DNA of 64,000 bases from Paenalicyclobacillus macrosporangiidus (lineage in GTDB: Bacteria > Bacillota > Bacilli > Alicyclobacillales > Alicyclobacillaceae): contig NZ_FPBV01000003.1 in NCBI RefSeq assembly GCF_900116805.1, positions 1-64,000 of the forward strand, read 5' to 3'. The notes under the pieces are model-generated. The model did not search any database and had not been told where the DNA came from. It worked only from the letters and a program-made list of their open reading frames with translations. Position 1 is the stretch's first letter, and the number at the start of each line of letters is the position of its first letter. Below, in pieces: positions 33,615-41,914 of the stretch. Made by a program: the position numbers and the translations under genes.

Positions 33615-34808
33615 TCACGCCCGGCCCGCCGCGCGGTGGCGCTCGACCGCATCCGCCATCCGCTCCAGGCACGCCTTCAGTTGCACGCGCGGGCAGCCGA
33701 CGTTGATGCGCACAAACCCTTCGCCGCCGGGTCCGAAGATGTAGCCTTGATCAAACGCCACCTTCGCCTCCCGGAGCCAGAAGGCCTGCAGCGCCTGTGG
33801 ATCGGAGATGCCGAGCCCGCGGCAGTCGATCCACGCGAGATACGTCCCCTCCGGCCGGATCACCTTCAGTTCGGGCATGCGCTCCGCCACAAACGACGTC
33901 AACAGATCCAGGTTCCCCTCCAGATACGACAGCAAAGCCTCCAGCCAGGGCCCGCCCTCGCGGTACGCGGCCTCGGTCGCCGTCAGGCCGAACACGTTGA
34001 CGCTGCCCACCGCCGCCCGGGCGATGACCTCCTGGTAGCGGCGGCGCAGCTCGGGGTTCGGGATGATCACGCTGGCGGTGTGCAGCCCCGCCAGGTTGAA
34101 CGTCTTGCTCGGCGCCACGCACGTCACCGACTGGGCGGCGAACGCCTCGCCGAGAGACGCGTACGGCGTGTGCACATGCGGCCGGTACACCAGGTCGCCG
34201 TGGATCTCGTCCGCCACCACCAGCACCCCGTACCGCTGGCACAAGGCGCCGAGGCGCCTCAATTCATCCGCCGACCAGACCCGCCCAACGGGGTTGTGGG
34301 GGCTGCAGAGGAGGAGCATCTTCGCCCCTTCCGCGAGCCGCGCCTCCAAGTCGTCGTAATCCATCTCATACCGTCCGTTCACGCAGCGCAGGGGATTGTA
34401 CACGATCTGCCGATCCCGTTGCCGCAACAGCCGGTAAAACGGGTAGTAGACCGGCGGCTGCACAATCACCCGGTCCCCCGGCTCCGTCAGCGCGTCGATG
34501 AGAAAGCCGATGGCCGGGACCACCCCCGGGGCGTGGCAGATCCACGCGGGATCGACCGACCAACCGTGGCGGGCCTTCTGCCAGCCAGCGATGGCCTCCA
34601 GGTACGAGTCGGGCCGGACGGTGTACCCGAATACCCCGTGCTCCACCCGCCGGCGCAGGGCCTCCACGACCTCCGGCGGCGACTTGAAGTCCATGTCCGC
34701 CACCCACATGGGGATGGCGTCGGCCACGCCGTACCGGTCTTTCAGCCCGTCCCACTTGGATGACGCCGTGCCCCGGCGCTCTATCGGTTCATCGAAGTTG
34801 TAGCGCAT
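33615..34808 (-). CDS. patB: MalY/PatB-family PLP enzyme (aminotransferase / cystathionine beta-lyase type)
   Basis: This 397-residue fold-type I enzyme has the MalY/PatB N-terminus MRYNFDEPIERRGTASSKWDG and MWVADMDFKSPPEV. Further blocks are CSPHNPVGRVWSADEL, VADEIHGDLVY and the PLP lysine in APSKTFNLAGLH. Family members cleave C-S bonds of cystathionine or cysteine conjugates and sometimes transaminate. It begins 16 nt after larC, so it is the last gene of the kdgK-gntK-larEBC operon. A role in recycling sulfur is an attractive guess, because LarE and LarB deliver sulfur to the nickel-pincer cofactor, but no direct evidence exists. Confidence 0.9.
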   Translation of the reverse strand: MRYNFDEPIERRGTASSKWDGLKDRYGVADAIPMWVADMDFKSPPEVVEALRRRVEHGVFGYTVRPDSYLEAIAGWQKARHGWSVDPAWICHAPGVVPAIGFLIDALTEPGDRVIVQPPVYYPFYRLLRQRDRQIVYNPLRCVNGRYEMDYDDLEARLAEGAKMLLLCSPHNPVGRVWSADELRRLGALCQRYGVLVVADEIHGDLVYRPHVHTPYASLGEAFAAQSVTCVAPSKTFNLAGLHTASVIIPNPELRRRYQEVIARAAVGSVNVFGLTATEAAYREGGPWLEALLSYLEGNLDLLTSFVAERMPELKVIRPEGTYLAWIDCRGLGISDPQALQAFWLREAKVAFDQGYIFGPGGEGFVRINVGCPRVQLKACLERMADAVERHRAAGRA

Positions 34809-34824
34809 GCAACCGCCTCCCGTC

Positions 34825-36219
34825 TCACTGTCCCGGCGAGCCCGCCGCCCACTCCGCCTGCGCCTCCGCCAGCGCGGCCTGATAGACCACCTTGAGCGGC
34901 ACGCCGGAGGAAGCCGCCGCCACCCGGCAGTCCTCGTACTCCGGCGCCGCGTTGACCACGCGGCCATCCCGTTCCGCCACCTTGACCCTGACCGCGCCGT
35001 AGGGGGTCGACACCGTCACCCAGCGCCGCGCCAAGGCAGAGCGTGATACCGGGTAGTAACGCACTCCGAGGGACGTGGTCTCCTCGTGCAGGGCCGCCAC
35101 CAGCCCGTCGCGCCGGGCCGCGTCGCACAACACGTGCATCTGCATCCCGGGCCGGCCCTTTTTCATCACCACCGGCGTCACCCAGGCGTCGAGCGCGCCG
35201 AGGTCCAGCATCCGCTGCAACGCGTGCGCCGCCCACTCCCCGGGCATGTCGTCGACGTTGGCCTCGAGGACCCACAGCTCGCCCGCCCGCTCCAACTCAG
35301 CGCTCTCGCCCAGCCGGATGCGCAGCACGTTGGCCACGGGCAGTTCCTTCGTCCCCGCGCCGTACCCGATGGTGTCAGCGGCGAACACGGGGGCCTCGCC
35401 GCGCTCGCACAGGGCCCGGAGGATGGCCGCCCCGGTCGGGGTCACCGTCTCGCCCCACCGGCCCGAGGAGTAGGTGGGCAGCCCTTCGAGCAGAAGGGCC
35501 GTCGCCGGCGCCGGGACGGGCATCAGGCCATGGGCACAGCGGACCGTTCCGCCGCCGACCTCGATGGGCGAGACGTAGCAAGCGGGCATCCCGGCCAAAT
35601 ACCAGCCGGCCATCGCGCCGACGATGTCGACGATGGCATCCACCGCCCCCACCTCGTGAAAATGGACCCGCTCCGGCGGCAGGCCGTGCACGCGTCCCTC
35701 CGCCACCGCGAGCAGGCGGAACGCCAACCGGCTCTTCTCCCGCACCGGTTCAGGGAGATCGCTGTGGTCGAGGATGTGTTCGATGTCCGGCAGATGCCGG
35801 TGCGGATGCGCGTGGCCGTGCCCGTGCGCAGGCAACTCCCCGTGGCCATGATGATGGTCGTGACCGTGATAATGGCCATGGGCATGCCCGCCATGATCGT
35901 GATGATGGTCGTGGCCACCATGGTGATGATGGTCGCCGTGGCCATGCTCGTGCTCGTGGGGATGATCCGGGTCGTGCCCCTCAAAGCCGACACCGGGATC
36001 GCCTGCGGCCACCGGCTCGTCCCCTTCCACCACCACGTCCACCTTCAACGCCCGGATGCCCTGCTTCATCACCGGGCGCACCTGCACCTCGTATCCGGGC
36101 ACGGCGAGCTTCGCCAACATCGCGCGCCATGCCGCCTCGTCCACGCCCGCGTCCAGCCAGGCGCCGAGGAACATGTCCCCGCTCGCCCCGGCCGGGCACT
36201 CGATGTACGCGATTCGCAC
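34825..36219 (-). CDS. larC: LarC nickel-insertion protein of the nickel-pincer cofactor pathway
   Basis: LarC inserts nickel into the pincer nucleotide made by LarB and LarE. The 464-residue chain starts VRIAYIECPAGASGDMFLGAWLD, the LarC signature, and continues with VHFHEVGAVDAIVDIVGA, VTPTGAAILRAL and the C-terminal ANVDDMPGEWAAH/MKKGRPGMQMHVL domain. An insert at about residues 82-142 contains about 30 histidines in 61 positions, a probable nickel reservoir. The known Lactobacillus gene is read as two frames joined by frameshift; here it is one uninterrupted frame. The start GTG is at 36217-36219. It lies 2 nt after larB. Confidence 0.94.
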   Translation of the reverse strand: MRIAYIECPAGASGDMFLGAWLDAGVDEAAWRAMLAKLAVPGYEVQVRPVMKQGIRALKVDVVVEGDEPVAAGDPGVGFEGHDPDHPHEHEHGHGDHHHHGGHDHHHDHGGHAHGHYHGHDHHHGHGELPAHGHGHAHPHRHLPDIEHILDHSDLPEPVREKSRLAFRLLAVAEGRVHGLPPERVHFHEVGAVDAIVDIVGAMAGWYLAGMPACYVSPIEVGGGTVRCAHGLMPVPAPATALLLEGLPTYSSGRWGETVTPTGAAILRALCERGEAPVFAADTIGYGAGTKELPVANVLRIRLGESAELERAGELWVLEANVDDMPGEWAAHALQRMLDLGALDAWVTPVVMKKGRPGMQMHVLCDAARRDGLVAALHEETTSLGVRYYPVSRSALARRWVTVSTPYGAVRVKVAERDGRVVNAAPEYEDCRVAAASSGVPLKVVYQAALAEAQAEWAAGSPGQ

Positions 36220-36221
36220 CC

Positions 36222-36974
36222 TCAGTCCCCCAATCGATTGATGAGCGCCGCCAGATAGCCGGCGCCAAACCCGTTGTCGATGTTGACGACGCCCACGCCG
36301 CTCGCGCACGCGTTGAGCATCGACAACAGCGGCGTCACGCCGTGAAACTGCGTGCCGTAGCCGACCGACGTCGGCACCGCAATCACTGGTTTGTCCACCA
36401 ATCCGGCGATCACGCTGACCAACGCGCCTTCCATCCCGGCCACCACCACCAGCACGCGGGCCTCGTACAGCCGGTCCAGATGCGACAGCAGCCGGTGCAG
36501 TCCGGCCACGCCGACGTCCACCAACCGCTCGACGCGGGCGCCCATCGCCTCGGCGGTCAGCGCCGCCTCCTCCGCCACCGGCAAATCGGATGTCCCCGCG
36601 CACACCACCAACACGTGTCCCTTCGGACTGTCCACGCCGCGCATCAGGCGCACCACCCGGGCGAGCGGATGGTACTCCACATCCGGCACCGTCGCCCGCA
36701 CCCGTTCGTACACCCCGGCGGACGCCCGCGTGCCGAGCACCGGGCCGTCCCCGCGCTCACACAGGCGGACTAGGATGGCCGCCGCCTGCTCGTCCGTCTT
36801 GCCCTCGCAGTACACCACCTCGGGGAATCCCTTGCGAAGGGCGCGGTGGTGGTCAATCCTGGCGAAGCCCAGGTCTTCGGCGTCCATGCGCCGGAGGGCG
36901 GCCAGGGCCTCGTCCACCGAGGCCCGGCCATCTCGCACCGCCTCCAACCACGCGCGGTAGCCCCGGTCGTTCAT
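36222..36974 (-). CDS. larB: LarB pyridinium-3,5-biscarboxylic acid mononucleotide synthase
   Basis: LarB carboxylates nicotinic acid adenine dinucleotide and cleaves it to make the biscarboxylated pyridinium mononucleotide that starts nickel-pincer synthesis. The 250-residue protein has the AIR-carboxylase-like domain in its C-terminal half: VLVVCAGTSDLPVAEEAAL, VVVAGMEGALVSVIAGLV, VIAVPTSVGYG and LNACASGVGVVNIDNGFGAGY. Cys223 in LNACASG corresponds to the cysteine that attacks the pyridinium ring in the Lactobacillus enzyme (known chemistry, position inferred). Its start overlaps larE by four bases and larC follows after 2 nt. Confidence 0.95.
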   Translation of the reverse strand: MNDRGYRAWLEAVRDGRASVDEALAALRRMDAEDLGFARIDHHRALRKGFPEVVYCEGKTDEQAAAILVRLCERGDGPVLGTRASAGVYERVRATVPDVEYHPLARVVRLMRGVDSPKGHVLVVCAGTSDLPVAEEAALTAEAMGARVERLVDVGVAGLHRLLSHLDRLYEARVLVVVAGMEGALVSVIAGLVDKPVIAVPTSVGYGTQFHGVTPLLSMLNACASGVGVVNIDNGFGAGYLAALINRLGD

Positions 36975-37783
36975 CCAGCCGTCACCGCTTCATTCATGCT
37001 GCCCGAGCGGTACCCCTGCAGGTCCAACGTCACGTACTGGTAGCCGATCTCCTTCAGCTTCGCGACCACCAGGTCGGCCACTTCCACCACCTGCGCCAAT
37101 TCCTGGGGCGGCACCTCAATCCGCGCAATCTGCCCGTGATGCCGCACCCGCACCTGGCGGAAGCCGAGCTGCAGCAGGAACAGTTCCGCCTGATCCACCA
37201 TCGACAGCTTCTCGCGCGTGATGCGCTCGCCGTACTGGATGCGCGAGGACAGACACGCCAGCGACGGCTTATCCCACGTGCGCAGGCCGAGCTTCTGCGA
37301 GAGAAAGCGGATCTCCCGCTTGTACAGCATCACGTCCTGCAACGGGGCCAGCACGCCGCGCTCCTTGGCCGCCTGCAGGCCGGGGCGGAACTCGCCGAGA
37401 TCATCCGCGATGGCGCCGAACACCACGTGATGGTATCCCCTTTCCCGGGCAATCGGGATCAGGTGCGAGAACAACTCGTTTTTGCAAAAGTAACACCGGT
37501 TGACCGGGTTGTCCGCATAGCCGGGGATGGCCAAGTCGCTCGTGTGGATCACCAGGTGCGGGCTCCCGATCTCTTTGGCCAGGGCAATCGCGGCCTCCCG
37601 TTCCCGCTCCGGGTACGTCTCCGAGTCCGCGGTCACCGCCAGCACATTCTCCGGCCCCAACGCCTCCAGCGCCGCCTTGAGCAGAAACGAACTGTCGACG
37701 CCACCTGAGAAGGCCACCACCACCCGGCCCAGTCCGCGCAGATTTTCCAGCAGCCGCTCGTACTTGTCCCACGCTTGCTGCAT
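36971..37783 (-). CDS. larE: LarE sulfur transferase, three-cysteine (Fe-S cluster) type
   Basis: LarE adenylates the carboxylates of the LarB product and converts them to thiocarboxylates. The PP-loop SGGVDSS is at 26-32. Cys97 and Cys100 (NRCYFCKN) and Cys177 (LACLSSR) form the three-cysteine set of LarE proteins that hold a 4Fe-4S cluster and can use an external sulfur donor. The single-cysteine Lactobacillus form instead sacrifices its own sulfur. The 270-residue length and the EFRPGLQAAKERGVLAPL and YGERITREKL blocks are normal. ATG follows GGGAGGGAG, 36 nt after gntK. Confidence 0.95.
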   Translation of the reverse strand: MQQAWDKYERLLENLRGLGRVVVAFSGGVDSSFLLKAALEALGPENVLAVTADSETYPEREREAAIALAKEIGSPHLVIHTSDLAIPGYADNPVNRCYFCKNELFSHLIPIARERGYHHVVFGAIADDLGEFRPGLQAAKERGVLAPLQDVMLYKREIRFLSQKLGLRTWDKPSLACLSSRIQYGERITREKLSMVDQAELFLLQLGFRQVRVRHHGQIARIEVPPQELAQVVEVADLVVAKLKEIGYQYVTLDLQGYRSGSMNEAVTAG

Positions 37784-37819
37784 CGAAACTCCCTCCCAGG
37801 CCCGCGCAACGCCTGGGGC

Positions 37820-39358
37820 CTAACGGCCCTCCAGGCCGGCCAAGGCCGTGAATTCTCCCTTTAACGTCTCGTACAACCGGCCGAAGCGGGTCATCTCCGC
37901 CTGGTACACCCGGGTCCGTTCGGGATCGGGATGGATCCGTTCCCGTATCGCGGCGGTGTCGTCCACCCGTTCCAGCGCGTCCCACACCCCGGCGGCGAAC
38001 AGCCCGAGCGCAGCGGCTCCCCAACACGAGCTCTCATAGTCGGCCGGGACCGCCACCGGGATCCCGAACACGTCCGCCATCGTCTGCCGCCACCACGCGG
38101 ATTTCGTCACCCCGCCGCCGACGCGGACCTCGCGCAGCGGCCCCGCCAGTTCCGCCAGCGTGACGACCACATTGTTCAACTGCATCAGGACGCCCTCGAA
38201 CGCCGCCCGCACCAGGTGCGCTCGGGTGTGCTGCAGCGACAGCCCGAAGTACACCCCGCGCGCCTCGGCGTTCCAATAGGGCGCCCGCTCTCCGGCGAGA
38301 AACGGGAGGAACAACAGTCCGTCACACCCGGGCGGCACTGACGCCGCGCATTCGGCCAGCGCGTCGTAGCCCGCCGCGTCGCCGCTGCCCGCGGTCCCCT
38401 CCGAGGAGGCCGGCGGCAACCCAATGTGATCCCGGACCCAACGCAGCACGATGCCGGCGCTGTTGGTCGATCCGCCGATCACCCACCGATTCTCGGTCAG
38501 CGCGTAACAGAACGTGCGACCCGCCGGGTCGGTGAGCGGCCGGTCGACCACCAACCGCGCCGCGCCGCTCGTACCCAGGGTGGCAGCGGCCACCCCGGGG
38601 TGGATGGCGGCAACCCCCAGATTGGCCAGCACCCCGTCGCTGGCCCCGACCGCCACCGCCACGTCGGGGGAAAGCCCCATGGCGCGGGCGCAATCCGGGT
38701 GCATCCCGGTCAGCACGCAGGTCGTCGGCACCAGCGCCGACAGTTGGTCCGGCCGGACCCCGGCCGCCGCCAGCGCCTCCGCGTCCCACGTCCGCCGCTC
38801 CAGGTCAAACAGCCCGGTCGCCGAGGCGATGCTGTGATCCACCACGTACTCGCCAAACCACCGGTGAAGCACGTACTCCTTCAGAGAGATGAAGCGGGCG
38901 GCCCGCCCGAACACCTCCGGGCGCGCCTCCCGCAGCCAACACAGTTTGACCAACGGCGACATCGGGTGAATCGGCGTCCCTGTGCGCCGGTACAACCCGT
39001 GCCCCCCATTCTGGCGGATGGCTTCCGCCTGGCGCTGTCCCCGGCTGTCCGCCCAGGTCAGCGCCCGCGCCAGCGGCCGGCCCTTGCCGTCCACCGGCAG
39101 CACGCTGTGCATCGCGGCGCTGAGCGCCAGCCAGCGGATGTCCCGCGCCCGGCCCGACGCCGCGGCCGCCTCCGCGACCGCCCGTTCCACCGCCCGCCGG
39201 ATCTCCTCCGCGTCCTGCTCCGCGCTCGCGGGCGCCTCCGTGTACAAGGGGTAGCCGGCGGACGCCTTGGCCAGGGGCCGGCCCGCCGGATCATAGACGA
39301 TGGCCTTGGTGTTGGTCGTGCCGATGTCGACCCCCATCACGAGCGCCCCGTCTTCCAT
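37820..39358 (-). CDS. gntK: FGGY-family carbohydrate kinase (gluconokinase type)
   Basis: This 512-residue sugar kinase phosphorylates gluconate or a related polyol/aldonate. The N-terminal FGGY motifs are MGVDIGTTNTKAIVYD and LTWADSRGQ, and the C-terminal signature is FLPFLAGERAPYWN followed by RVGGGVTKSAWWRQTMADVFG. The active-site Asp lies in AVGASDGVLANLG. Gluconokinase is the best named match (LSAAMHSVLPVD and HPMSPLVKLCWL). The start ATG follows GAGGAGGCGG. It is second in the kdgK-gntK-lar operon, so the products would enter the Entner-Doudoroff or pentose phosphate route. Confidence 0.9.
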   Translation of the reverse strand: MEDGALVMGVDIGTTNTKAIVYDPAGRPLAKASAGYPLYTEAPASAEQDAEEIRRAVERAVAEAAAASGRARDIRWLALSAAMHSVLPVDGKGRPLARALTWADSRGQRQAEAIRQNGGHGLYRRTGTPIHPMSPLVKLCWLREARPEVFGRAARFISLKEYVLHRWFGEYVVDHSIASATGLFDLERRTWDAEALAAAGVRPDQLSALVPTTCVLTGMHPDCARAMGLSPDVAVAVGASDGVLANLGVAAIHPGVAAATLGTSGAARLVVDRPLTDPAGRTFCYALTENRWVIGGSTNSAGIVLRWVRDHIGLPPASSEGTAGSGDAAGYDALAECAASVPPGCDGLLFLPFLAGERAPYWNAEARGVYFGLSLQHTRAHLVRAAFEGVLMQLNNVVVTLAELAGPLREVRVGGGVTKSAWWRQTMADVFGIPVAVPADYESSCWGAAALGLFAAGVWDALERVDDTAAIRERIHPDPERTRVYQAEMTRFGRLYETLKGEFTALAGLEGR

Positions 39359-39484
39359 ACGCCGCCTCCTCTCGATGTCACTGCCGTCATTGTACCGCAC
39401 CGCTCGGCGGCCGTCCCGTCCTCGGCCAACCCGCTTTTTCGATGAACCTCATCGGGGCGCCTCGGCGCATGTCCTGCGATCCCG

Positions 39485-40432
39485 TCAGCGCGCCGCCGGC
39501 GCCGTGCCCGCCATGAAGGCTTCCAGGTCCCGCCGGTACGGGAGCGATTCGTAGTCCCCGACACCCGTCACAGCAAGGGCCCCCATGGCGCACGCCCGGC
39601 GAACCGCCTCCGGAAGCGGCAGTCCGTCGAGCAACCCCGACATCAGGCCCGCCGCGAACGCGTCGCCGGCGCCAATCTCGTCCACCTGTTCCACCTTGAA
39701 TCCCGGCACGTGTCCGCTGTCCCCGTCGGCCGTCCGGTAATAGGCGCCCTCCGGCCCGAGCTTCACCACGACCGCCTGCGTCCGCCCCTGCAGAAGCCCC
39801 TCTGCGATCCGTTCCGGATCGGTGGATCCGGTGAGGATCTGCCCCTCGTCGATGCCCGGCAGCACCAGGTGGGACGCCGCGGCCAACCGCTTCAGCACCG
39901 GCCGCGCCTCCTCTTCCCGCCACAGCTTGCGGCGCATGTTGGGATCGAACACCACCGTCACGCCGCGCGCGGCGGCCGATTCGACGGCCCGCTCCGCCGT
40001 CTCGCGGCAACTGGCCGATAGGGCCGGCGTGATGCCGCTGGCGAAGAGAAAGCGGGCCTGCGGGAACCGCGCGAGATCGACATCTTCCGGGCGCAACCGG
40101 CTCGCCGCCGACCCGCGCCGGTAGTAGTGCACCTGGGTGCGGCCGCCCCCGAGATATTCCTTAAAATAAAGGCCTGTCGGAGCTTCGGGATCGAAAATCA
40201 CCGCGCTGACATCGACGCCCTCGCCGCGGACGGTCTTGTATATGAACCGACCGAATCCATCGTCCCCCAGGCGGCTCACCCAGGCGACCCGGTGTCCCAG
40301 CCGCGCCAATCCGATGGAGACGTTCGTCTCGGATCCCGCGATCCGCTTTTCAAACGCCGGAACCATCTCGATGGGCCCGGCGGCTGTTGGCGCGAAATTG
40401 ACCATCGTCTCTCCGAACGTGATGACGTCCAT
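39485..40432 (-). CDS. kdgK: 2-keto-3-deoxygluconate kinase (PfkB family)
   Basis: This 315-residue PfkB-family kinase converts 2-keto-3-deoxygluconate to its 6-phosphate. Family motifs are GETMVNFAPTAAGP at the N-terminus, the substrate lid GSETNVSIGLARLG, and the C-terminal nucleotide/catalytic site VDEIGAGDAFAAGLMSGLL, with catalytic Asp in GAGD. ATG follows GGGAGAGGG; an ATG 15 codons upstream is also in frame. It heads the kdgK-gntK-larE-larB-larC-patB operon, after a 190-nt divergent gap with the DUF421 gene; I see only a poor promoter (TTGCAG, 15 nt, TACAAT on the minus strand near 40455-40481). No kdgA aldolase is in the window. Confidence 0.92.
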   Translation of the reverse strand: MDVITFGETMVNFAPTAAGPIEMVPAFEKRIAGSETNVSIGLARLGHRVAWVSRLGDDGFGRFIYKTVRGEGVDVSAVIFDPEAPTGLYFKEYLGGGRTQVHYYRRGSAASRLRPEDVDLARFPQARFLFASGITPALSASCRETAERAVESAAARGVTVVFDPNMRRKLWREEEARPVLKRLAAASHLVLPGIDEGQILTGSTDPERIAEGLLQGRTQAVVVKLGPEGAYYRTADGDSGHVPGFKVEQVDEIGAGDAFAAGLMSGLLDGLPLPEAVRRACAMGALAVTGVGDYESLPYRRDLEAFMAGTAPAAR

Positions 40433-40622
40433 GTCGCAACCCTCTCCCAGATTGTAAAGTGCGGACATTTCCTGCAACCCCTCTCATGATACCAGACCGC
40501 TCGCCGGGGGGAAGGGCTGCCCCGGTTTGGTCAAATCCGGCAGCATGACGGAATCGGCCCGGGGCATTCTGGTGGATGGACGCCCGGCGTACCGGGCGGA
40601 TGAGCAGAGGGGTGAGCGGTGC

Positions 40623-41471
40623 TTGTCTGTGTACACGGAACTCGTGCTGCGCTCGATCTTCGGATTTCTCGCGATGATCCTGTTGGCCCGATGGGTGAGC
40701 CAGAAGTGGACGGTCGTGGCCGGCGTCGCGGTGGGGGCATTGGCCGCCCTGGTCTGCCTCAACCGGACGTTTCGCATTTCCCATGCGCTTGTCGTGTTCC
40801 TCACGTGGGGAGTGCTGATATTCGCCCTGCAGTGGGCGTCGCTGTACGTGCAGACCTTGCGCAACTTCGTCAACGGCACGCCGACGGTGCTGGTCCGCCA
40901 CGGCCGTGTGCTGGAGAAAAACCTCCGCAAGGCGAAGATGACCGTCAACGACATGATGTCCCTGCTTCGCGAGCGCGAGGCCTTCAAGTTGGCGGATGTG
41001 GAGTTCGGCGTGCTGGAGCCGGACGGACAGATAAGCGTGATGAAGCGGTCCGACGTCCAGCCCCTGACGCCGAAAGACACCCATCTGCCCGTGGAGAACG
41101 AACGCGCGCCCTACGTGGTCATCTCCGACGGCAACCTGATCCCGCAGAACCTGGCCAACGCAGGATATGAGCGAGCGTGGCTGTGGAACGAGATCCGCCG
41201 CCAGGGGGCGAGGGACTGGAAGGACGTCTTCCTCGCTCAGGTGGACTCGCATGGCAATGTGTACGTGGACCTGTACGAGGACGAAAATCTGAATCCGCCT
41301 GTGCGAAACCCGACGAAGCCGCTGCTCCTGGCATCGCTCAAAAAGATCCAGGCCGATCTCGAGGGCTTCGCCATCGAGACCCGCAACCCGGGCGCGAAGG
41401 CGATGTACCAGGACACGGCTCGACAACTGCAACAACTGATTGAACAGGTGGAGCCGGAGCTCACCCGTTGA
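40623..41471 (+). CDS. DUF421 (YetF/YcaP-family) membrane protein
   Basis: This 282-residue protein has three N-terminal transmembrane helices (about 8-24, 31-47 and 54-75). A cytoplasmic DUF421 region follows: GTPTVLVRHGRVLEKNLRKAKMTVNDMMSLLRE, then the VEFGVLEPDGQISVMKRSD beta-rich block. The family is widespread in spore formers and linked to germination and membrane tension, but its biochemistry is unclear. The TTG at 40623-40625, nine bases after GAGGGGTG, gives the usual N-terminus; ATG starts upstream add a non-hydrophobic extension. The 3' end overlaps the convergent membrane gene by 11 nt. Confidence 0.88.
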   Translation: MSVYTELVLRSIFGFLAMILLARWVSQKWTVVAGVAVGALAALVCLNRTFRISHALVVFLTWGVLIFALQWASLYVQTLRNFVNGTPTVLVRHGRVLEKNLRKAKMTVNDMMSLLREREAFKLADVEFGVLEPDGQISVMKRSDVQPLTPKDTHLPVENERAPYVVISDGNLIPQNLANAGYERAWLWNEIRRQGARDWKDVFLAQVDSHGNVYVDLYEDENLNPPVRNPTKPLLLASLKKIQADLEGFAIETRNPGAKAMYQDTARQLQQLIEQVEPELTR

Positions 41472-41913
41472 CGGATCGCGCCGCCCGGCGCTCCCAGCGC
41501 CGGCTCGCGAGCGTTACGGCCGCAGACACCCACCCCACCACCAGCGGTGCGGCGGCCGCCGCCCAGAAGGTGCCGGACAGCCCCTCCCAGGTGCCGGCAG
41601 GCAACGCCTCCAGCACCGGCATCAGCGGGTGCACCCATACGGAGAGCGCGCCGGCCGCCCATTCCTGCCACCCCTGCGCGTCGGGCAGGAAGCACGCCAA
41701 CGCCGCGGCGATACCCGGAAGCTGGCGCAGCAGACAGACCGTCACGAGGGCGGGGACGGATGCATCCGAACGGCCGTCCCGGACCCAGGTGACGACGGCG
41801 ACCGCCAGCCATCCCGTCAGCACCGGCCATCCCCACGCCGGCCAGGCGACGCCGAGCAAGGACAGGCCGACGGCCCACACGTAGCCGTCGGTGTGCAACA
41901 GCCGGCGCCTCAT
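41461..41913 (-). CDS. Hypothetical membrane protein, 150 residues
   Basis: This integral membrane protein has about four hydrophobic segments (residues 12-45, 55-72, 83-100 and 108-135). The composition is Trp-rich, and no conserved motif is recognised. It starts one base after the stop of the YiiX-like gene and is probably co-translated with it as the last gene of a three-gene unit. Its 3' end overlaps the DUF421 gene on the other strand. Confidence 0.68.
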   Translation of the reverse strand: MRRRLLHTDGYVWAVGLSLLGVAWPAWGWPVLTGWLAVAVVTWVRDGRSDASVPALVTVCLLRQLPGIAAALACFLPDAQGWQEWAAGALSVWVHPLMPVLEALPAGTWEGLSGTFWAAAAAPLVVGWVSAAVTLASRRWERRAARSVNG

Positions 41914-41914
41914 G

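Noticed and set aside
34825-36219. Programmed frameshift in larC
   Set aside because: The reading frame is continuous from GTG 36219 to the stop at 34825, so no frameshift is needed here.
35043-36773. A 576-codon + strand frame through the lar genes
   Set aside because: It is Pro/Arg/Gly-rich, antisense to larC and larB, which have clear families.
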